DNA of 64,000 nucleotides from DATMER01 sp963844885 (GTDB lineage Bacteria; Acidobacteriota; Thermoanaerobaculia; Multivoradales; UBA5704): contig CAWJQA010000002.1 in NCBI GenBank assembly GCA_963844885.1, positions 27,432 to 91,431 of the forward strand, in the 5' to 3' direction. The notes under the pieces were generated by a model. The model made no database searches and was not told the origin of the DNA. It was given only the letters and a program-made list of their open reading frames with translations. The translations under genes were made by a program, and so were the position numbers. Shown piece after piece: positions 16,799-27,806 of this stretch. The number at the start of each line of letters is the position of its first letter. Position 1 is the stretch's first letter.

Positions 16799-17592
16799 TG
16801 CTGCGCGTCAAGGCCTGCGGGCTGTCCGATGTCGGGCTCACCCGGATCCACAACGAGGATTACTTCGAGATCGATCCTCAACACCGGCTCTACGTGGTCG
16901 CGGACGGCATGGGCGGCCACAGCCACGGCGAGGTTGCGGCACAGATCGCCGTCCATTCGATCCGGGAGTTCATCGACAAGACCGCCGAGAAGGACACCAC
17001 CTGGCCGTTCGGCATGGACAGCCGCCTCGAGCGGCACACGAACCTGTTGCGCATGGCCGTCAGGATCGCCCACGACCACGTCCTGCGCGCGATCAGCAAG
17101 GACGGCTCGCTCTACGGCATGGGCACCACGGTGGTCGGCTTCCTGCTGGCGGGCAAGACCGCCGCCGTGGCCCACGTCGGCGACAGCCGGGCCTACCGCC
17201 TCCGCAGCGGCCGCCTCGACCAGCTCACCCAGGACCACACCTGGGTCAACGAGCAGGTCGTCGCCGGCTTCCTCTCCAAAGAGCAGGCCCGCTCCCACCC
17301 GCTCAAGAACGTGGTCACCCGCGCCCTGGGCGGCGAGAGCGACGTGCTGGTGGACGTGCGCGAGCTGGAAGTCCGGCCGGGCGACCTCTATCTCCTCTGC
17401 TCCGACGGCCTCACCGGCATGCTCTCGGACGGCGACATCCGCGACCGGCTCGCGTCGGGCCGCGACCTCCACGAGATCTGCCGCGGCCTGGTCAACGACT
17501 CCAACGCCCGCGGCGGCATCGACAACGTGACCGTCGTGCTCCTCCGCATCGAGGAGGAAGACGAAGGCGAGGAGACGAAGGTCGGGACGTAG
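16795..17592 (+). CDS. PP2C-family Ser/Thr protein phosphatase (Stp1-like)
   Basis: A 265-residue PP2C phosphatase with all metal motifs: DVGLTRIHNEDYF, VADGMGGHSHGE, GMGTTVVGFL, HVGDSRAYRL, LCSDGLTGML and GGIDNVTVVLL. It dephosphorylates proteins using two Mn2+ or Mg2+ ions and normally opposes Hanks-type kinases. No kinase gene is in the window. It overlaps the DnaJ-TPR gene by four bases. The Glu-rich tail (EEEDEGEE) is extra to the domain. Confidence 0.9.
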   Translation: MMLRVKACGLSDVGLTRIHNEDYFEIDPQHRLYVVADGMGGHSHGEVAAQIAVHSIREFIDKTAEKDTTWPFGMDSRLERHTNLLRMAVRIAHDHVLRAISKDGSLYGMGTTVVGFLLAGKTAAVAHVGDSRAYRLRSGRLDQLTQDHTWVNEQVVAGFLSKEQARSHPLKNVVTRALGGESDVLVDVRELEVRPGDLYLLCSDGLTGMLSDGDIRDRLASGRDLHEICRGLVNDSNARGGIDNVTVVLLRIEEEDEGEETKVGT

Positions 17593-17594
17593 GT

Positions 17595-18668
17595 TTGCGA
17601 ATCGCCGTCGCCGGAGGAGGCCCCGCGGGCGGCTCCGCCGCCCTGGCCCTGGCGAGAGCCGGGATGGCTGTCGACCTGTACGTCCCGGAGCGTCCGGGTG
17701 AGAAGCCCTGCGGCGGCGCCGTGCCCGAGCACGTCCTGCCCCGCCTCGCCGGCTTCGATCCGGAGCCGTTGCCCGCGATCGTCAGCCCCGAAGCCGTCCT
17801 GGAGAACGCCCGCGCCAGCCTGCTGGAGATCGACCTGCGGGGCATCCGTATCTTCCGGCGCGCCGACCTGGACCGGGCGATCGTGGAGACGGCCGTGGCT
17901 GCCGGCGCGACGCTGATCCCTCACCGGGCGGATCTCGCCGAGCTCGGGTCCTACGACTGGATCGTGGGCGCGGATGGCGCCCGCGGCCGTAGCCGCAGAA
18001 GCCTGGGGCTGGAGCCGCGGGGAGACAGTATAGGCCTCGGCGGCTCGCTCCGGGGCACCACATGGGATCAACCCTGGGACCGTCTCGTGCTCGGGTTCCC
18101 GGACCTGGCCGACGCGTATCTCTGGATCTTTCCGCGGCCCGGAGGGGCCTCGGTGGGGATCGCCTACACTCCGGAGCGGCTCTCGGACGGCGTCGCCCGG
18201 GCCGCTCTGGATGCCTTCCTCGACCGGCACCTGCCGCAGGGCTGGCGCGGCCTGCCGGGTCCGCGCTACCGATATCCGATCCCCGTCTTTGGACCGTGGA
18301 CGCTGGAGGCGGTACGGCGGGGCGTTGAGAGCCGTGTGCTCCTGGTGGGCGACGCCGCGGCGCTGGCCGATCCGTTGACCCGCGAAGGGATCCGCTACGG
18401 GATGCTTTCCGGGCTCTGGGCGGCCGAGCACCTGCTGGCTGGCACGCCGGAGGCGTATCCGGAGCGGCTGGAGAGGGAGCTGGGCGAGGAGATGGAGAGG
18501 GCCGCGCGGGCCCGCTCCCTGTTCTTCGACGATCCGGTGGGTCAGTGGATGGTGCCGGTCGCGCGAATGCATCCGGGCATCCGGCGGGTCCTCTCGGACC
18601 TGCTGGCCTGCCGCCAGCCCTACCGGGGGCTGCGCGGCAGGCTGTTGAGAGCCGCGGTTGATCCCTAG
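17595..18668 (+). CDS. Geranylgeranyl reductase-like FAD-dependent oxidoreductase
   Basis: A 357-residue flavoprotein. The TTG at 17595 has a purine-rich site and yields the dinucleotide fold at once (MRIAVAGGGPAGGSAALALA). Further motifs are PGEKPCGGAVPEHVLPRL near residue 35 and the second FAD motif VLLVGDAAALADPLTREGIR near residue 245. The pattern fits the geranylgeranyl reductase/halogenase-like family, which saturates isoprenoid chains, for example of quinones; the exact substrate cannot be told. Its stop overlaps that of the convergent VWFA gene. Confidence 0.78.
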   Translation: MRIAVAGGGPAGGSAALALARAGMAVDLYVPERPGEKPCGGAVPEHVLPRLAGFDPEPLPAIVSPEAVLENARASLLEIDLRGIRIFRRADLDRAIVETAVAAGATLIPHRADLAELGSYDWIVGADGARGRSRRSLGLEPRGDSIGLGGSLRGTTWDQPWDRLVLGFPDLADAYLWIFPRPGGASVGIAYTPERLSDGVARAALDAFLDRHLPQGWRGLPGPRYRYPIPVFGPWTLEAVRRGVESRVLLVGDAAALADPLTREGIRYGMLSGLWAAEHLLAGTPEAYPERLERELGEEMERAARARSLFFDDPVGQWMVPVARMHPGIRRVLSDLLACRQPYRGLRGRLLRAAVDP

Positions 18669-19768
18669 CGGCCCGGCTCCGGGTTGTCGTCCCCGAACGA
18701 GTACCCCTTTCGCGCCCGCACCTTGAACTCAGGGTTTGTGGTCGTCACCTTGACGTCCTGGAACCCGCTCTTGCCGGCCGGCTGTTCGCTGCGATAGCTG
18801 AGCAGGTAGTAGCCGCTGTTCTCCTCGCCGATCTGGCGGAGGGGGGTGGCGAAGCTGTTGAAGGTGCCGTAGTACTGGCCGCCGGTGTCGCTGGCGAGCT
18901 GGTTCATGGAGCTGGCCAGCGGATGGATCGTCCCGGCGGGAGAGAGGTCGATGCCGTACACGGCCACGTTGTTGTCGTTGAGCGCGTCGGCCATGCCGGA
19001 GTAGTAGCGCGGGTCGGGCACGTACTGGTTGAAGCCGTTGACCCGGCCGAATCCGGTGGTGAACATCACCAGGTTCTTGCGTCCCCGGATGTTGCCGGAG
19101 GCCCGGGCCAGCTCGCGCATGGCGTCGTAGATGGTGCCGGTCTTGTCGCGCAGCTCGTTGCCCTTGGGCAGGGCGGCATAGAGGGACGGCCCCTCGCCCT
19201 GCTTGATGCGCGACGGCCAGTTGCCCTCGGCGTCCTTGCCCTTCATGGCGCCGGCCACGGCTTCGGCCAGGGCGCGGCCGTCGCGGGTGAAGTCCTGCTG
19301 GATCTTGAGCTTGGTGTCATAGCTGACGACCGCGACCCAGTCGGCGGGCTGGCGGCCCTTGAGCACCCAGTCCCGGGCGCGCTGGCCGGCCTCGACCTGG
19401 CGCGACAGAAGCTCCGGCGCCTCGGTGGCCGCATCCTTCTGGTCGTCGAAGAAGAGGATGAAGTACCGATCCTCGGGCACCTTCTCGACCGCGACCCCCT
19501 CCTTGGCCGTTCCGACCAGGCGGCGGTTGCTGTAGAACGTCAAGCCCGTGAGGTCGACCACCTTGCCGTTCTCCTTGACCACGAAGTCCTGTGGCGAGAG
19601 GCCGACGATGACGTTGCCCTTGGCGTCGGTGACGAGGACGTCGAGCAGAACCTCGTTGACGTTGATCTGCTCGCCGAACCCGCCCTGGGGCGGCTGCTCC
19701 TGGGCACTGGAGGCCGCCGGAGCGAGGGCCAGTGTGAGCGCTGCGGTTGCGATGATTTTCCTGAGCAT
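18665..19768 (-). CDS. Secreted VWFA-related acidobacterial protein
   Basis: A 367-residue protein with a signal peptide (MLRKIIATAALTLALAPAAS ending SSAQ). The domain reads INVNEVLLDVLVTDAKGNVI, GLSPQDFVVKENGKVVDL, YFILFFDDQKDA, IRGRKNLVMFTTGFGRVNGF and SGYYLLSYRSEQ. This is the same acidobacterial VWFA-related family as 3668-4710 but with a clean start. A good AGGAG site precedes the ATG. Usually a single-gene unit with unknown ligand; likely periplasmic or surface located. Confidence 0.85.
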   Translation of the reverse strand: MLRKIIATAALTLALAPAASSAQEQPPQGGFGEQINVNEVLLDVLVTDAKGNVIVGLSPQDFVVKENGKVVDLTGLTFYSNRRLVGTAKEGVAVEKVPEDRYFILFFDDQKDAATEAPELLSRQVEAGQRARDWVLKGRQPADWVAVVSYDTKLKIQQDFTRDGRALAEAVAGAMKGKDAEGNWPSRIKQGEGPSLYAALPKGNELRDKTGTIYDAMRELARASGNIRGRKNLVMFTTGFGRVNGFNQYVPDPRYYSGMADALNDNNVAVYGIDLSPAGTIHPLASSMNQLASDTGGQYYGTFNSFATPLRQIGEENSGYYLLSYRSEQPAGKSGFQDVKVTTTNPEFKVRARKGYSFGDDNPEPGR

Positions 19769-19892
19769 TGCTGCTTCTCCTTTTCACTGTCTTGCAAAGC
19801 AAGACGCGGACCAGGGGGGCCCTCTAGAGACAACAGAGCGCGGGGTGTCCTCCGGGCGGGACAGGGCGTCCCAAGGAAAGGACCCCCTGCCT

Positions 19893-22055
<2,163 letters not shown>

Positions 22056-22067
22056 CCGCACCTCCTC

Positions 22068-23864
22068 CTACGACGCCTTGGCCTCGGACTCCGCGTAGAG
22101 CCGCTCGATGACGTCGCCGTACTTCTGGTTGATGACCCGGCGCTTGACCTTCATGGTCGGCGTCAGCTCGCCGGTCTCCAGCGTCCACTCGTCGGGAAGC
22201 AGATCCCAGGCCACGATCTTCTCGAAGCTGGCGAGGCCGGAGTTCACCGTCTCGACCTCGTTGGCGATCAGGGCGCGTACCCGCGCGTCCGCGATCAGAT
22301 CCTGGTTGCTGCCGGCGCCGATCCCCTGGCGGTCGGCCCACGGCCGCAGCGCCTCGAAATCCGGCACCAGCAGGGCCGACAGGAACTTGCGCCGGTCGCC
22401 CAGCACCACGGCCTGGCCGATGAAGCGGCTGTTCTTGAGTGAGTTCTCGATCGGAGCCGGCGCCACGTTCTTGCCGTAGGCGTTGATGATCAGCTCCTTC
22501 TTGCGGTCGGTGATGCGCAGGAACCCTTCCGCGTCGATCTCGCCGATGTCGCCGGTGTGGAACCACCCTTCGGAGTCGAGAACCTCGGCGGTCGCCTCGG
22601 GCAGGTTCCAGTAGCCCTTCATGATGTTGGGGCCTTTGGCCAGGATCTCGCCGTCCGCGGCGATCTTGAGCTCGACGCCGGGGAGGGCGCGGCCGACCGT
22701 GCCCATCTTGACCGCGTCCGGGGTGTTCACGGAGAGCACCGGCGCGGTCTCGGACAGTCCGTAGCCTTCGTAGATCGGGACGCCGGCGCCCCAGAAGAAC
22801 TCGGCGACGTCGCGCGACAGCGGCGCGCCGCCCGAGAGCGCCAGGACGAACCGGCCGCCGAGGCGCTCGAGGATCTTGCTGAAGACCAGCTTGTCGGCGA
22901 GGGCGAGCTGGATGCCCAGGAACCCTGGAGGGGACTGGTGCTTGAGCCGCCAGGGGAGGGCCTGCCGGCCCACGCCCACGGCCCAGTTGAAGATCCTCTG
23001 CTTGATCGGCGAGCCGGACGCGGCCCCTTCCTGGACCTTGGCCAGCACCTTCTCGTAGAAGCGCGGTACTGACACGAAGAGGTGAGGCCGGACCTCCCCG
23101 AGGTTCTGGGCCACCTTGGCCACCGACTCGCCGTAGGCGATGGTGCATCCCTGGTAGAAGTAGCAGTAGTCCACGGTGCGCTCGAACGAGTGGGAGAGGG
23201 GGAGGAAGGACAGGCCGGTGTACTTGCCGTCGATCTCCACGATGCTCAGGGCGGCGACCACGTTCGAAACGATGTTGCGGTGGGTGAGCATCACCCCTTT
23301 CGGAGTGCCGGTGGTGCCGCTGGTGTAAATGAAGGTCGCGAGGTCGTCGGGCTTGACGGCACGGGCTTTCTCTTCGAAGCGGACGGGGTCGGCCCCCGCT
23401 CCACGCTCGAACAGGTCGGCCAGGCCGACCACCCGCGGGTCGCTCGAGTCGCCCTTGATGAGGACGAACTGGCGGACCTCGGTCATGGTGTCGGCATGGG
23501 CGAGCAGGCCGTCGAGGTGCTGGGTGGTCTCCGCCACGACGACCTTGGCCCCGCAGTCCTTGGCGATGTAGGACGACTGGTCAGGGAGCAGGGTGGGGTA
23601 GATCGGCACCAGCACGGCGCCGATGCATAGGGCCGCAAAGTCGACCGTGGCCCAGTGGGGGCCGTTCTCGGACATGAGCGCGATGCGGTCTCCGGGTTGG
23701 ACGCCCAGGTCTTCGAACGCCTTGGCCAGCCGCCGCACGCGGTCGACGAGCTCGGCCGTGGAAACCGGCTGGTACGTGCCTCCGACCTTATAGAGAAGAC
23801 AGTCGGGCTTGTTGAAGCCGGCGGTCCTCAGGAAAAGCTCTGACAGGGTGGTGACGGACATCAT
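22068..23864 (-). CDS. Long-chain acyl-CoA synthetase (AMP-binding)
   Basis: A 598-residue adenylate-forming enzyme. Motifs: FIYTSGTTGTPKGVMLTHRN (phosphate loop), YEGYGLSETAPVLS, GWFHTGDIGEIDAEGFLRIT and DRKKELIINAYGKNVAPAPI, with the catalytic Lys near the end in LTPTMKVKRR. It activates fatty acids to acyl-CoA via an acyl-AMP. The ATG at 23864 (followed by a second ATG) has an AGGAGG site. It feeds the hydratase/dehydrogenase encoded next. The FAA1/LongC-type layout suggests long-chain substrates. Confidence 0.92.
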   Translation of the reverse strand: MMSVTTLSELFLRTAGFNKPDCLLYKVGGTYQPVSTAELVDRVRRLAKAFEDLGVQPGDRIALMSENGPHWATVDFAALCIGAVLVPIYPTLLPDQSSYIAKDCGAKVVVAETTQHLDGLLAHADTMTEVRQFVLIKGDSSDPRVVGLADLFERGAGADPVRFEEKARAVKPDDLATFIYTSGTTGTPKGVMLTHRNIVSNVVAALSIVEIDGKYTGLSFLPLSHSFERTVDYCYFYQGCTIAYGESVAKVAQNLGEVRPHLFVSVPRFYEKVLAKVQEGAASGSPIKQRIFNWAVGVGRQALPWRLKHQSPPGFLGIQLALADKLVFSKILERLGGRFVLALSGGAPLSRDVAEFFWGAGVPIYEGYGLSETAPVLSVNTPDAVKMGTVGRALPGVELKIAADGEILAKGPNIMKGYWNLPEATAEVLDSEGWFHTGDIGEIDAEGFLRITDRKKELIINAYGKNVAPAPIENSLKNSRFIGQAVVLGDRRKFLSALLVPDFEALRPWADRQGIGAGSNQDLIADARVRALIANEVETVNSGLASFEKIVAWDLLPDEWTLETGELTPTMKVKRRVINQKYGDVIERLYAESEAKAS

Positions 23865-23992
23865 CGGTCCCTCCTGGCGTAGTTGGCATCCGGCATTGTA
23901 TCTCGCCGCTTCGCGGAACGGGGGACGGATCAGCGGCTCTTCCGCATGGAATCTCTTTGCGCTATCGTGTCGCACCAAAGGACGACAACGGC

Positions 23993-24208
23993 ATGGACAA
24001 GAATCAACCGCCGCCTCCCTGGGGGCTCTCGCAGCAGCTCATGGCCAAGAGCCTCGAGCTCGCGTTCGAGGATCCCGCATTGGCCGTTCGCCTCGTGAGC
24101 CTCGCGGTCCGGGCTGCGCTCTACCTGGGAGAGCCCATCGACCCTTTTGCCGCCCACGCAGCGCTCCACCGCTCCCGCTGGCCCAAGGAGGCTCCTCCGA
24201 AGCCGTAG
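23993..24208 (+). CDS. Small hypothetical protein
   Basis: A 71-residue frame starting MDKNQPPPPWGLSQQLMAKS, with a helical middle (LELAFEDPALAVRLVSLAVR) and a Pro/Lys-rich end. No signal peptide or known domain. It lies alone between the acyl-CoA synthetase gene (divergent) and tRNA-Pro. Amino acid make-up is protein-like but the length makes the call uncertain. Confidence 0.45.
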   Translation: MDKNQPPPPWGLSQQLMAKSLELAFEDPALAVRLVSLAVRAALYLGEPIDPFAAHAALHRSRWPKEAPPKP

Positions 24209-24316
24209 GCTGATCAGCCTCCAGGGCGATCCGGGCCTTGACGCCGTCGCGCGGGCGGCGGTATCCTTCGCGCTCCCGCCCGGCACACCCGGTGCCTGGA
24301 TGGTTCAAGCCTACGT

Positions 24317-24393
24317 CGGGGCATAGCTCAGCTTGGTAGAGCGCACGGTTCGGGACCGTGAGGCCGGAGGTTCAAATCCTCTTGCCCCGACCA
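24317..24393 (+). tRNA. tRNA-Pro (CGG)
   Basis: Full cloverleaf: acceptor CGGGGCA paired with TGCCCCG, the D-arm GCTCAGCTTGGTAGAGC, anticodon stem CACGG/CCGTG with loop TTCGGGA (anticodon CGG), T-arm GGAGGTTCAAATCCTC, discriminator A and an encoded CCA. Confidence 0.95.
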
Positions 24394-24401
24394 TCTTCCC
24401 T

Positions 24402-25265
24402 TCATTTCCCGCCTCCCTTCAGGTTCTTCGCCAGGAACGCTATCGTCCGCTGCCATGCGTCCTTCGCCGCGGCTTCGTTGTAGTTGCCGCCCGACGGGTT
24501 CGCGAAGGCGTGGTTCGCGTCGTCGTAGACGTGGATCTCGACCGGCTTGCCGAGCTCCTTCATCGCCGCCTCGAAGGCCCGCACGCCCGCCACCGGGATG
24601 CCCTGGTCCTTGCCGCCGAAGAAGCCGATCACCGGCATGGACAGCTTGCCGAGCTTCGCCTTGTCCGTCTCCAGGCGGCCGTAGTAGATGACCGTGGCGT
24701 CGATCTTGTCCGACAGCAGCAGTGCCGTCTGCAACGACCAGCCGCCGCCGAAGCACCAGCCGATGACGCCGGTCTTCGGCGCCTTCTGCTTCATCTCCAG
24801 GTAGCCGTAGGCCTGGCGGAGGTTCTCCTCCAACTCGGACGTGCGGCCCATCGAGGCTTTCATGAGCTCCATGGCTTTGTCCGGGGTGTCGGCCACCTGG
24901 CCTCCGTATAGATCCACGGCCAGAGCCGTGTAGCCCTCGCCGGCCAGGCGCTTCGCCATCTGCCTGACGTTGTCGTTGAGTCCCCACCACTCCTGGATGA
25001 CGATAATGCCGGGCAACGGACCCTTCGCCGACTTCGGCCGTGCCAGGTAGCCCTCGACCGGCTTGCCCGCGACCGTCGCGTAGACCACGTCCTCGCCGGT
25101 GACCTCCTGGACGGGCGGCGTCGTGGCCGCCGCCGTGGCCACCGGCTTGTCGTGCCGATGCTCCTGGGCCATCCGCTCCATGTCCTTCATCTCATTGCCT
25201 CCATGGCACACGGCCGGCGTCAGGGTCAGGGCGAGAAGGGACACGAACAGGGCTCGCTGATTCAT
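24402..25265 (-). CDS. Secreted dienelactone hydrolase family protein
   Basis: A 287-residue protein with a signal peptide (MNQRALFVSLLALTLTPAVC). The alpha/beta-hydrolase core has GIIVIQEWWGLNDNVRQMAK, the nucleophile Cys in VIGWCFGGGWS, Asp in FFGGKDQGIP and His in DDANHAFANPSG. That is the complete Cys-Asp-His triad of dienelactone hydrolases. The export signal is unusual for catabolic DLH and suggests a periplasmic hydrolase of unknown substrate. The ATG at 25265 has a GGAGA site. It ends eight bases from tRNA-Pro. Confidence 0.85.
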   Translation of the reverse strand: MNQRALFVSLLALTLTPAVCHGGNEMKDMERMAQEHRHDKPVATAAATTPPVQEVTGEDVVYATVAGKPVEGYLARPKSAKGPLPGIIVIQEWWGLNDNVRQMAKRLAGEGYTALAVDLYGGQVADTPDKAMELMKASMGRTSELEENLRQAYGYLEMKQKAPKTGVIGWCFGGGWSLQTALLLSDKIDATVIYYGRLETDKAKLGKLSMPVIGFFGGKDQGIPVAGVRAFEAAMKELGKPVEIHVYDDANHAFANPSGGNYNEAAAKDAWQRTIAFLAKNLKGGGK

Positions 25266-25395
25266 GACGGGTTCTCCTTTCAAGCGCTCTCCGATAGAAT
25301 CGGAGCCGTATCTTCCAGTAGATGTATCACAGCGCTGCGGCCGCACGGCGGGCCCCCAACGGATCCTGCGTGTGGGACGTATACTCAGAAAACCC

Positions 25396-26304
25396 ATGAA
25401 GATCTTTTTGAAATCAATGGCCGCCCTGCTCTTCCTGGCCCTTTCCATCTGGGCGATCCGTTCCGACTCGCTCGACGAACGGGGGAGCGTGAGCCCCGTA
25501 TCCGCGAGTGAGGCCGGCGAGACGCGCGGTGCCCGGGGCGGCCCGCCTCCTGGGGATCCCGCCTGGCGCAAGAATGCGCTGTGGGACGACGGCAAGGCGG
25601 AATTCTGTGCCTACGACGTCACCTGGGCGCACTACGGCCGGACCTACGACGGCCGGGCTCTCCTGATCCTGGTCAAGGAGCCCTGGAACGAGAAGCTGGA
25701 CGTCAAGGCGGACGATGCCGCGGCGTCGTCCTTCGACGTGCTCAAGCTCAACCATGTCCGGGACGTGCCCACCGGCATCTATACCTACCACCAGATGGCC
25801 AGCACGTACCTCCGCCGAGACTCCGGGGCGGTCCGCAAGGTCGCGGCCACCAGCTCCGAGGCGTGCGGCGTGTCCACGGCCGAGGTGGCGCGCGGCCGGC
25901 TCGAGACCCGCTCCTACTTCGACGGCCAGGGAGACCGCTCGCTGCCCTGGCCGGCCGCGGCCCTGCCGGAGGACGGCCTGCCCGCCGCGCTGCGCGACTA
26001 CGTGACCGGGGACGCTCCGGCCGAACTGGCGGTCTTCCCGTCGCTGATGCAGTCGCGCTTCCCGGAGCTGGAGCCGGCGGTCTGGAAGGTCGCCAGGAAG
26101 AGCGTCGAGAGCGGCATCGAGATCCGGCTGACCCGGGGAGACGAGTCCATGGCCTACACCTTCGACGCCGCAGCGCCGCACCGCCTGCTGCGGCTCGACC
26201 GGAGCGACGGCACGGTCTACTCGCTCGCGAAGTGCGAGCGTATCGCCTACTGGGAAAAGCACAACCCCGGCGACGAGGCGTGGCTGCCGGAAGCGGTGCG
26301 GTAG
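25396..26304 (+). CDS. Secreted hypothetical protein
   Basis: A 302-residue protein with an N-terminal signal or anchor (MKIFLKSMAALLFLALSIWA). The mature part reads NALWDDGKAEFCAYDVTWAH, LKLNHVRDVPTGIYTYHQMA, STYLRRDSGAVRKVAATSSE and IEIRLTRGDESMAYTFDAAA. It has scattered single cysteines and no recognised catalytic motif. It resembles acidobacterial extracytoplasmic proteins of unknown role. Divergent from the hydrolase gene across a 130-bp gap that should hold both promoters. Confidence 0.65.
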   Translation: MKIFLKSMAALLFLALSIWAIRSDSLDERGSVSPVSASEAGETRGARGGPPPGDPAWRKNALWDDGKAEFCAYDVTWAHYGRTYDGRALLILVKEPWNEKLDVKADDAAASSFDVLKLNHVRDVPTGIYTYHQMASTYLRRDSGAVRKVAATSSEACGVSTAEVARGRLETRSYFDGQGDRSLPWPAAALPEDGLPAALRDYVTGDAPAELAVFPSLMQSRFPELEPAVWKVARKSVESGIEIRLTRGDESMAYTFDAAAPHRLLRLDRSDGTVYSLAKCERIAYWEKHNPGDEAWLPEAVR

Positions 26305-26341
26305 GACAGGAAAAACCGCGCTCCTGTACTCGAAGGGATCT

Positions 26342-26368
26342 CCCTCTCCCCCGGCACGGGGGAGAGGG
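26342..26368. repeat. Dispersed CCCTCTCCC hairpin, copy 3
   Basis: A perfect 12-bp stem with a GCA loop, between the convergent ends of the secreted protein gene and rocD. Same element as at 11220 and 49312. Confidence 0.65.
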
Positions 26369-26389
26369 TCGGGGAGAGGGGGAATGGGA

Positions 26390-27627
26390 TCACTCCAGCG
26401 TCGTCAGCACCTTCTCCAGCCGCTCGACCGCCCAGTCGATCTCTTCCTTCTTGATGATCAGCGGCGGTGCGATGCGGATGACGTGGTCGTGAGTCTCCTT
26501 GCAGAGCAGCCCCTCGTGCTGAAGCGCCTCGCAGAAGCGGCGGGCGCCGCCGGCCTCCTTGTGCAGCTCGATGCCGATCCACAGCCCGATGCCGCGAACC
26601 TCTTTGACGATGCTTCGATCGGATCGTCTTCAGGCGGGCCAGGAAATAGTCGCCCATCTCGGCCGAGCGCTCGACCATCTTCTCGTCGACCAGGGCGCGC
26701 AGGGCGGCGCGGCCGACCGCGGCCGCCATCGGGTTGCCGCCGTACGTCGAGCCGTGCTCGCCGGGCTGGAACACGCCCATGACCGCGTCGTCGGCCAGAA
26801 TGCCGGAGACCGGGTAGAAGCCGCCGGAGAGCGCCTTGCCCACGATGACCACGTCGGGGCGGATGCCTTCGTGCTCGTAGGCGAACATCTTGCCGGTGCG
26901 GCCGAGGCCGGACTGGATCTCGTCGCACCATGAGGAGGCAGTTGTGCGCCTGGGTGATCTCGCGCAGCCGGCGGAGATAGCCCGCGGGCGGGATGATGAT
27001 GCCGGCCTCACCCTGGATGGGCTCGACCAGGACCGCGGCCACGTTCGGGTTCATGGCCTTCTCGACGGCCTCGGCGTCGCCGTAGGGGAGAACCTTGAAG
27101 CCGGGGGTGAAGGGGCCGAAGCCGTCGCGGTAGAGCTCCTCGGTGGAGAAGCTGACGATGGTGATCGTGCGGCCATGGAAGTTGTTGGTGAAGGCGAGGA
27201 TCTCGGCCTTTCCCTCGGGCACCCCCTTGACCTTGTAGCCCCACTTGCGGGCGGCCTTGAGGGCGGTTTCGACGGCCTCGGCGCCGGTGTTCATGGGCAG
27301 GAAGCGCTGGAATCCGGTCAGCTCGCAGATTCCTGGTAGAACGGGCCGAGCTGGTCGTTGCGGAAGGCGCGCGAGGTCAGGGTCGACCTGCCGGGCCTGG
27401 CCGATGGCCGCGTTCAGGATCTCGGGGTGGCAGTGCCCCTGGTTGACGGCCGAGTAGGCGGCCAGGAAATCGAGGTACTTCCTGCCGTCGACGTCCCACA
27501 CCCAGACGCCTTCGCCGCGGCTGATCACGACGTCCAGCGGGTGATAGTTATGGGCGCCGTAGCGCTCCTCCAGGGCGATATAGTCGGCTGTCGCCCTCTT
27601 CTTTTCTTCGAGCACGATGGGGCTCAT
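26390..27627 (-). pseudogene. rocD: Ornithine aminotransferase, frame broken
   Basis: The class III aminotransferase is complete in content but split over three frames. It starts MSPIVLEEKKRATADYIALE, then EERYGAHNYHPLDVVISRGE, GFQRFLPMNTGAEAVETALK and LAFTNNFHGRTITIVSFSTE. After a break near 26925 it resumes VDEIQSGLGRTGKMFAYEHE and VVIVGKALSGGFYPVSG (PLP-binding Lys). After another break near 26610 it ends with EKVLTTLE. A further shift spoils residues around 27330-27400. The enzyme converts ornithine to glutamate semialdehyde. At least three indels in an otherwise conserved gene: sequencing error or recent pseudogene. Confidence 0.8.
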
Positions 27628-27806
27628 CAGTCCTCCGGCAGAAGCAGAAAGGTGGGGAAATCCGGGTTGGTGTCGGGCGGTGCGGGACCGCCGAGCGCCG
27701 ATTCTAACCGCTGGCGCCGGAAGTCTCCACCCCCGGAGCTCCCGCGGGAGCCGCCGGTGCTGCTATGATGCGCGCTTAACACCCGGTTTCAACGAGGCGC
27801 TCCGGA